Origin: Bacillota bacterium
Lineage (GTDB): Bacteria; Bacillota; Sulfobacillia; RBS10-35; JAJYVM01
Assembly: GCA_021792015.1 (NCBI GenBank)
Contig: JAJYVM010000230.1
Span: forward strand, 1 to 6,407
Reading direction: 5' to 3'
DNA: 6,407 nucleotides
Notes under the pieces: model-generated
Database searches by the model: none
Told to the model about the DNA's origin: nothing
Seen by the model: only the letters and a program-made list of their open reading frames with translations
In this document: positions 1 to 4,437 of the stretch, in pieces
Layout of the letters: each line of letters starts with the position of its first letter
How positions within the stretch are numbered: position 1 is the stretch's first letter
Position numbers and translations under genes: made by a program

Positions 1-118
1 CATCGCAGGCCGGCATGCTCAGGCCCATGGCGATGCAGTCCGGCGTCACGTCCGGCGGCACGTGGGCGCCGAGCTCCTCGTGAGCGTGCTGCGTGAAGGC
101 GCGTAAGCAGAGCGCGGC
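1..118 (-). pseudogene. coding-like fragment running off the left edge, possibly a decayed M42-type aminopeptidase
   Basis: The minus frame whose codons end at 116, 113 and so on down to the edge is open. About 37 of its 40 codons end in G or C, while second positions are near 50% GC, which is the signature of a real gene in this genome. Upstream of 118 the same frame loses this bias and has no ATG, GTG or TTG back to about 172, whereas the neighbouring frame (174 down to about 120) is GC3-rich. A frameshift near 119-121 is therefore possible. The fragment reads ...LRAFTQHAHEELGAHVPPD... The HEELG followed by PPDV faintly recalls the EE-V-G and PPDV region of M42/M20-type metallopeptidases, but the aspartate expected a few residues later is absent (AMGL is seen instead). 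An alternative is an intact gene starting at the GTG at 61-59, behind a GAGGAG at 79-74 with a long 12-base spacing. The coding signal is moderately sure; the family is a guess. Confidence 0.35.
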
Positions 119-385
119 GCCGCGACGATGTGGGCCAGAAGGCCGGCGTGCCTTACGGGCGGGCCTCCCGTCAAGTGGCCGGCTGCTCGCGGAAACCCAG
201 TCGGGAACCTCCGCCCCCCGACTGCCGCAGCAGCAGGTTCGATTGGGCGGCAGCGATCGCCGCGGCGAACGGGTCCCAGGCGATCTGGCTCCAGAAAGTC
301 TCCGGCGACTCCACACGAACCCGCCCCCCAAGCGGGCCTTCGCCGGCCGTCCCGGCCACCCCGCGGCCGCAGCGGCAGGAGTCCC
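119..385. other. stretch downstream of the hydrolase with no secure gene
   Basis: This stretch lies between the hydrolase stop codon and the left-edge fragment. It holds only the doubtful small ORF listed separately and a short GC3-rich patch at about 174-120 on the minus strand. I see no hairpin followed by a T-run that would pass for an intrinsic terminator of the hydrolase gene, and no tRNA or repeat. It may be degraded coding sequence. Confidence 0.4.
171..359 (-). CDS. doubtful small ORF, 62 aa, unrecognised
   Basis: An open frame starts at GTG (359-357), 26 bases after the stop of the hydrolase gene on the same strand, and ends at TGA (173-171). A second possible start is the GTG at 314-312, behind a G-rich stretch. 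About 50 of 62 codons end in G or C, which is below the main genes here but above random expectation for a wrong frame. The middle (residues 16-40) has ordinary protein composition, with a short Ala-rich, probably helical run (WDPFAAAIAAAQ). Both ends are low-complexity Gly/Arg/Pro. There is no signal peptide, no membrane segment and no motif I know, and no clear Shine-Dalgarno before the first GTG. It could be a small gene co-transcribed with the hydrolase, a remnant of a larger gene, or chance. Confidence 0.2.
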   Translation of the reverse strand: MAGTAGEGPLGGRVRVESPETFWSQIAWDPFAAAIAAAQSNLLLRQSGGGGSRLGFREQPAT

Positions 386-958
386 TCAGCCGCGCTGGAC
401 CTTCTCCACCCAGTCCGCGACGCTCAGGACCTCCGCCTGCCGGGGAAAGACCTTTTCCATCAGAACCCGGTGGACCTCGGGGTCGGCGTCGGCGCAGCCG
501 TCCCGCAGAATCACGAGGCCATAATCACGGTCGGCCGCCTCCCGTGCCGTCGACAGCACGACGCCGCTCGTGGCGATGCCCGTCAGCACAAGGGTCGTGA
601 CGCCGCGCGCGCGAAGCACCACCTCAAGGTCACTGCCCGTGAACGCGCTCACGCGCCGCTTGACGACCACGACGTCCGCAGGCTGGGGCGCCAGGTCAGG
701 GTGGATCTGGCTCGCCGGGTCCGTCTCGCCAAACCCGCGCCCGCCCGGCTGCGCCACCAGCGCTGAGAAGCTCCGGTTCCGGGGGCTCACCTCCGGGAAA
801 CCCGTCCGAAACGCGACACGCACAAAGATCACGGGAATCGCCGCCGCCCGGGCCGCCGCGATGGCCGCCACGAGGCGACCCACCAGTGCCGGCTCCCCAT
901 ACCGCTCGACCACGGCCTGCTGCACGTCCATCACCAGCAGGGCAACACCATCTGCCAC
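386..958 (-). CDS. isochorismatase-family (cysteine hydrolase-like) protein, nucleophile position substituted
   Basis: The 190-aa product has the usual length of a single-domain isochorismatase-like hydrolase, a cytoplasmic alpha/beta fold that hydrolyses amides, ureides or, in true isochorismatases, a vinyl ether. The N-terminus gives the first beta strand and catalytic Asp (ALLVMDVQQ, D11). Strand IPVIFVRVAF lies at 41-50, and the catalytic Lys sits in VVVVKRRVSAF (K100). The conserved loop with the cis-peptide is TGIATSGVVLSTA (126-138), followed by helix AREAADRDY and RDGCADAD (152-159). In hydrolytic members the loop reads TG-x-x-T-x-x-C-V; here the Cys position is Val133, preceded by Gly132. 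This ATSGVVLST version is, to my knowledge, a recurrent subfamily, so the gene is probably intact, but substrate and chemistry cannot be assigned. The GTG start at 958-956 is chosen because GGGAGGGAG sits 8 bases upstream and the first strand begins four residues later. The open frame further upstream is Arg/Pro-rich antisense of the propeller gene. The gene is transcribed divergently from the propeller pair. Confidence 0.9.
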   Translation of the reverse strand: MADGVALLVMDVQQAVVERYGEPALVGRLVAAIAAARAAAIPVIFVRVAFRTGFPEVSPRNRSFSALVAQPGGRGFGETDPASQIHPDLAPQPADVVVVKRRVSAFTGSDLEVVLRARGVTTLVLTGIATSGVVLSTAREAADRDYGLVILRDGCADADPEVHRVLMEKVFPRQAEVLSVADWVEKVQRG

Positions 959-966
959 GTGTCCCG

Positions 967-975
967 CTCCCTCCC
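967..975 (-). promoter_or_regulatory. ribosome binding site of the isochorismatase-family gene
   Basis: On the minus strand GGGAGGGAG precedes the GTG at 958-956 by 8 bases. It decides this GTG start, since no ATG is available near the first conserved strand. Confidence 0.65.
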
Positions 976-1187
976 GAAACTTGCCGGCGGGTCGCGGCTC
1001 GAGCGTGCCACATGTATCGCCTGTGATCACGCGGACCCGCCAGGCACGCGGCCGCGCCCCCGCTGCCCGTCCACCCAGGCAGGGATCTTCGCCCGCCGAA
1101 CTGAACTTCACCCGTGCCCGATGTGCCCGCCGTGCGCGCCCATCCAGCCGCGGGCCGCGCCGCGCAAGCGCTGCAAGAGCATCCCGT

Positions 1188-1194
1188 GGAGGTG
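1188..1194 (+). promoter_or_regulatory. ribosome binding site of the first propeller gene
   Basis: GGAGGTG ends 9 bases before the ATG at 1204. It is near-consensus and decides the 1204 start over the upstream in-frame ATG at 1114. Confidence 0.8.
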
Positions 1195-1203
1195 TTGCAC
1201 CCG

Positions 1204-4200
1204 ATGCCAGATCAGGTCCTCGATCAGGTCCGCTGGCGCTCCGTCGGCCCGTTCCGCGGCGGCCGCGTGGTGGCGGTGGCCGGCGATCCGGTTCACGAGG
1301 CCACCTTCTACTTCGGCGCCTGCTCCGGCGGCATCTGGAAGACGACGAACGCGGGCCTGAGCTGGGAGAACGTCTCCGACGGCTTCGTGAAGACGGCCTC
1401 CGTCGGCGCCCTCGCCGTCGCACCCTCCGATCCCAACGTCATCTACGCCGGCATGGGCGAGGCCACGATCCGCGGCAACGTGACGCACGGCGACGGCGTC
1501 TACCGCTCGACGGACGCCGGCCGCACCTGGCACCACCTCGGCCTGGCTGAGAGCCGCCACATCGGCAAGGTGCGCGTGCACCCGCAAAACCCCGACATTG
1601 CCTACGTCGCCGCCTTCGGCCACGCCTTCGGCCCCAACGCCGAGCGCGGCGTCTACCGCACCACGGACGGCGGCAGGCACTGGGACCTGGTCCTGCACCG
1701 CGACGACAAATCCGGCGCCATCGACCTCTGCATCGACGCCACCAACCCGCGCATCCTCTACGCCACCCTCTGGGACGCGCAGCGCTACGCGCACACGCTG
1801 GTGAGCGGCGGCCCCGGCAGCGGCATCTTCCGCTCGGACGACGGCGGCGAGCACTGGCAGGAGATCACCCGCAACCCCGGGCTGCCGGCCACCGGCCTGC
1901 TCGGCCGCATGGGCATCGCCGCCTCCCCCGCCCGTGCCGGCCGCGTCTACGCCTGCATCGAGGCCGAGGCCGGCGGCGGCCTGTTCCGCTCCGACGACGG
2001 CGGCGAGCACTGGCAGAAGACGAACGACGACCGCCTGCTCGTCATCCGCGCCTGGTACTACGAGCACGTGATCGCCGACCCCTGTGACGCCGACACGGTC
2101 TACGTGCTGAACATCCCGTTCCTGAAGTTCGTCGACGGCGGCAGGACGTTCACCATGGTCGACGTCCCCCACGGCGACAACCACGACCTGTGGATCGACC
2201 CCAAGAACCCGCTGCGCATGGTCACCGGCAACGACGGCGGCGCCTGCGTGTCGCTGGACGGCGGGGCGACCTGGTCGTCCATCTACAACCAGCCGACCGC
2301 GCAGTTCTACCACGTCACGACGGACAGCCGCCACCCGTACCGCATCTACGGCGCGCAGCAGGACAACACGATCTGCACGCCGAGCCGCTCGGATGCCGGC
2401 CCCATCACCTTCGGCGACTGCTACCCGGTCGGCGGCGGCGAGTCCGGCTACATCGCCGTGCGCCAGGACGACCCCGACATCGTCTACGCCGGCAGCTACG
2501 GCGGCCTGATCACGCGCTACGACCACAGAAGCGGCGAGGTCCACGACATCACGGTCTGGCCGGACGATCCGATCGGCTACCCCGCCAAGGACCTGAAGTA
2601 CCGGTTCCAGTGGACGGCGCCGATCGTCCTCTCGCCGCACGACAGCAACGTCCTCTACGCCACGGGCAACCACGTGTTCCGCAGCCGCGACGAGGGCCAG
2701 AGCTGGGAGCGGATCAGCCCGGACCTGACCCGGAACGACATCACGAAGCTGGGCTCGGCGGGCGGCCCCATCACGCAGGACAACGTGTCGACGGAGTACT
2801 ACTGCACGATCTTTGCGTTTGCCGAGTCCCCGGTCCGGGCCGGCGTCCTCTGGGCGGGCTCGGACGACGGGCTCGTTCACGTGAGCCGGGACGCGGGCGC
2901 GACGTGGCGCAACGTCACGCCCCCCCCCGCGCTGCTGCCCGAATGGGCGCTCATCAGCATCGTCGAGGCCTCGCCGCACGACCCCGCCACGGCCTACGTG
3001 GCCGCCACGCGCTACAAGCACGACGACATGCGCCCGTACCTGCTGAAGACCACGGACTATGGCGCCACCTGGCAGCTGATCACCGCCGGCATCCCGGACG
3101 GCGAGATCACGCGCGCCATCCGCGAGGACCCGGAGCGCGCCGGCCTCCTCTACGCCGGCGGCGAGTCGGGGGTCTACGTCTCCTTCGACGGCGGCGCCGG
3201 CTGGCAGCCGCTCCGCGGCAACCTGCCCGTGGTCCCCGTCCACGACCTGACGATCAAGGACGGCGACCTGGTCGCCGCCACCCACGGCCGCTCGTTCTGG
3301 GTGCTGGACGACCTCACCCCGCTTCGCGATTGGGCCGCGGCGCAAAGCGCCGCGACCTACCTGTTCCCGCCGCGGCCGTACCTGCGGCGCCTCGGCGGCG
3401 GCCGCTTCCGCGAGCAGGCCACCAAGAACGCCTACGGCTTCGACCGCGCCGGGGGCAACGTCGTCCTCTACGCCAACCGGAACGGCGAGCGCCGCTACCT
3501 CGACGCGGGCGAGAACCCCCCGAGCGGCGTCGTGGTCCAGTACCTGCTGAAGGATAAGCCGGAGGGCGAGCTGACCCTCTCCTTCCTCGACGGCAGCGGC
3601 AAGCTGATCCGCCGCTTCACCAGCGCGGAGCCGCAGGCGAAGCGTCCTGATGCTCCCGCCGCCGTCCCTGGCTCTGCGGGGGGGGAGGGCGACGGCCCCG
3701 CCGAGCCGCGGGTTCCCGCGGCGGCCGGCCTGAACCGCTTTGTCTGGAACACCCGCTACCCCGAGGCCACGCGCCTGCCGGGCGCCATCCTGCACGGCGG
3801 CGGCGCCGGCGGCCCGGCGGCGCTGCCCGGCGGCTACACCGTGGAGCTGAGCGTGGGCGGCCAGACCCTGCGCCAACCGTTCGAAATCCGGCTCGACCCG
3901 CGGGTGCACGCCTCCGAGGCGGACCTGAAGGCCCAGTTCGACCTGCAGCTGCAGATCCGCGACCGCATCAGCGCGGCGCACGAGGCCGTGATCAGGGCCC
4001 GCCGCCTCAAGGCGCAGGCCGCCGACTGGGTCGCGCGCGCCGGCGACGGCCCGGCGGCCCCGGCCCTCAAGGAGGCCGCGGATGCCCTGCAAAGGCGGAT
4101 CGACCCCGTCGAGGAGGCCGTGAACCAGCCGCGGGTCAAGCGGCACGCCGACTTCCTGAACTTCCAGCCGGGGCTGAACGACAGGCTGGCGTCGCTTGGC

Positions 4201-4371
4201 GGGCGCGTGGGCGGGGCCGACGCCGCCCCGACCCAGCAGCAGCGCGACGTCTTCGCCGACCTCACGGCCAAGCTGGATGCCCAGCTGCATCTGCTGGACG
4301 AGATCGTGGCCACGGACGTGGCGGCCCTGAACGGCCTGGTGCGCGAGTCCGGACTGGCACCTGTGGGATAG
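1204..4371 (+). CDS. sortilin/VPS10-like BNR (Asp-box) beta-propeller protein, 1055 aa, complete
   Basis: This is a large protein of the COG4447 type, whose members are usually about 1000-1100 aa. Eleven Asp-box motifs (S/T-x-D-x-G-x-S/T-W/F) fall at about residues 47, 102, 153, 211, 263, 309, 350, 494, 561, 616 and 660, each marking a propeller blade. The first has Asn (TTNAGLSW) in place of Asp. Between 360 and 490 lies the long conserved insert with YGAQQDN, VGGGESGY and YAGSYGG, followed by ITQDNVSTEYYC at 523-534. The propeller closes with THGRSFWVLDDLTPL (693-707). After this come an extended beta segment, a Pro/Ala/Gly linker (about 808-842), an Ig-like strand segment starting LNRFVWNTRYPEA (843-855) and reaching EIRLDP, and a helical C-terminus (about 905-1050) rich in Gln, Arg and Ala. 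There is no signal peptide or membrane segment, so it is probably cytoplasmic, unlike many secreted relatives. The start fits the RBS and the paralogue, where W-R-S also follows a few residues after Met. 'Glycosyl hydrolase' names for this family rest on Asp-boxes alone; I see no proven catalytic residues. The role is unknown, perhaps ligand or protein binding. Confidence 0.93.
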   Translation: MPDQVLDQVRWRSVGPFRGGRVVAVAGDPVHEATFYFGACSGGIWKTTNAGLSWENVSDGFVKTASVGALAVAPSDPNVIYAGMGEATIRGNVTHGDGVYRSTDAGRTWHHLGLAESRHIGKVRVHPQNPDIAYVAAFGHAFGPNAERGVYRTTDGGRHWDLVLHRDDKSGAIDLCIDATNPRILYATLWDAQRYAHTLVSGGPGSGIFRSDDGGEHWQEITRNPGLPATGLLGRMGIAASPARAGRVYACIEAEAGGGLFRSDDGGEHWQKTNDDRLLVIRAWYYEHVIADPCDADTVYVLNIPFLKFVDGGRTFTMVDVPHGDNHDLWIDPKNPLRMVTGNDGGACVSLDGGATWSSIYNQPTAQFYHVTTDSRHPYRIYGAQQDNTICTPSRSDAGPITFGDCYPVGGGESGYIAVRQDDPDIVYAGSYGGLITRYDHRSGEVHDITVWPDDPIGYPAKDLKYRFQWTAPIVLSPHDSNVLYATGNHVFRSRDEGQSWERISPDLTRNDITKLGSAGGPITQDNVSTEYYCTIFAFAESPVRAGVLWAGSDDGLVHVSRDAGATWRNVTPPPALLPEWALISIVEASPHDPATAYVAATRYKHDDMRPYLLKTTDYGATWQLITAGIPDGEITRAIREDPERAGLLYAGGESGVYVSFDGGAGWQPLRGNLPVVPVHDLTIKDGDLVAATHGRSFWVLDDLTPLRDWAAAQSAATYLFPPRPYLRRLGGGRFREQATKNAYGFDRAGGNVVLYANRNGERRYLDAGENPPSGVVVQYLLKDKPEGELTLSFLDGSGKLIRRFTSAEPQAKRPDAPAAVPGSAGGEGDGPAEPRVPAAAGLNRFVWNTRYPEATRLPGAILHGGGAGGPAALPGGYTVELSVGGQTLRQPFEIRLDPRVHASEADLKAQFDLQLQIRDRISAAHEAVIRARRLKAQAADWVARAGDGPAAPALKEAADALQRRIDPVEEAVNQPRVKRHADFLNFQPGLNDRLASLGGRVGGADAAPTQQQRDVFADLTAKLDAQLHLLDEIVATDVAALNGLVRESGLAPVG
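1234..3189 (+). repeat. tandem gene duplication, copy 1
   Basis: This copy encodes residues 11-662 of the first propeller protein and aligns to 4456-6405 with only a few whole-codon indels. The longest identical block I traced is 44 bases (1468-1511 with 4690-4733). Over the first 100 aligned residues 84 are identical by hand count. Confidence 0.9.
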
Positions 4372-4393
4372 CGGCGAAGGTCCCCTGTTCCGC

Positions 4394-4418
4394 GGGCGCC
4401 CGCCGGCGGCGGGCGCCC
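4394..4418 (+). other. perfect 11-bp GC stem-loop between the two propeller genes
   Basis: The left arm GGGCGCCCGCC (4394-4404) pairs exactly with GGCGGGCGCCC (4408-4418) across a 3-base loop. No T-run follows; the next bases are C, G, then the Shine-Dalgarno region from 4421. It is therefore not a canonical intrinsic terminator. Lying 22 bases after the stop of gene 1 and 5 bases before the RBS of gene 2, it could protect the upstream mRNA, cause partial termination or set the ratio of the two proteins. A simple repeat-rich spacer is the alternative. Confidence 0.7.
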
Positions 4419-4423
4419 CGTCT

Positions 4424-4430
4424 GAGGAGG
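4424..4430 (+). promoter_or_regulatory. ribosome binding site of the second propeller gene
   Basis: GAGGAGG ends 7 bases before the ATG at 4438. This strong site gives gene 2 its own initiation, independent of gene 1. It starts only 5 bases after the end of the intergenic hairpin. Confidence 0.85.
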
Positions 4431-4437
4431 CGTTGCC

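Larger units (their letters stand above)
959..1203. other. divergent intergenic region, hydrolase / propeller genes
   Basis: These 245 bases separate two divergent starts, so promoters for both directions should lie here. I could not find a -35/-10 pair at correct spacing on either strand. The only AT-richer patch is around 1011-1030, which includes TGTATC and the perfect 8-bp palindrome GTGATCAC (1023-1030), a possible but unproven operator. The plus-strand frame of the propeller gene stays open back to an ATG at 1114, but that stretch encodes an Ala/Pro/Arg-rich sequence without a hydrophobic core and lacks any counterpart in the paralogue. I treat it as untranslated. Confidence 0.5.

Noticed and set aside
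93..766. Plus-strand ORFs across the left end and the hydrolase gene
   Set aside because: Low-complexity Arg/Pro/Ala translations; codon bias supports the minus strand here.
981..1018. Promoter with TTGCCG (981-986) as -35 and TGTATC (1013-1018) as -10
   Set aside because: The spacing of 26 bases is too long and neither box is close to consensus.
1114..1203. Longer start for the first propeller gene at the ATG at 1114
   Set aside because: The extra 30 residues have no signal peptide or homology to the paralogue, and a near-consensus RBS stands before 1204.
959..1423. N-terminal extension of the isochorismatase frame upstream of the GTG
   Set aside because: The extension is Arg/Pro/Ser-rich, overlaps the propeller gene in antisense, and the fold begins right after the GTG with its own Shine-Dalgarno.
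2100..2282. 60-codon minus-strand ORFs at equivalent places in both paralogues (also 5319-5501), similar to each other
   Set aside because: Their similarity is fully explained by the strongly conserved sense protein in that segment; no RBS or independent coding bias.
2190..3557. Overlapping plus-strand ORF in another frame of the first propeller gene
   Set aside because: Arg/Pro/His-rich translation typical of an out-of-frame shadow in GC-rich DNA.
4394..4420. Intrinsic terminator after the first propeller gene
   Set aside because: The stem is excellent but no T-run follows, and the RBS of the next gene starts at once.
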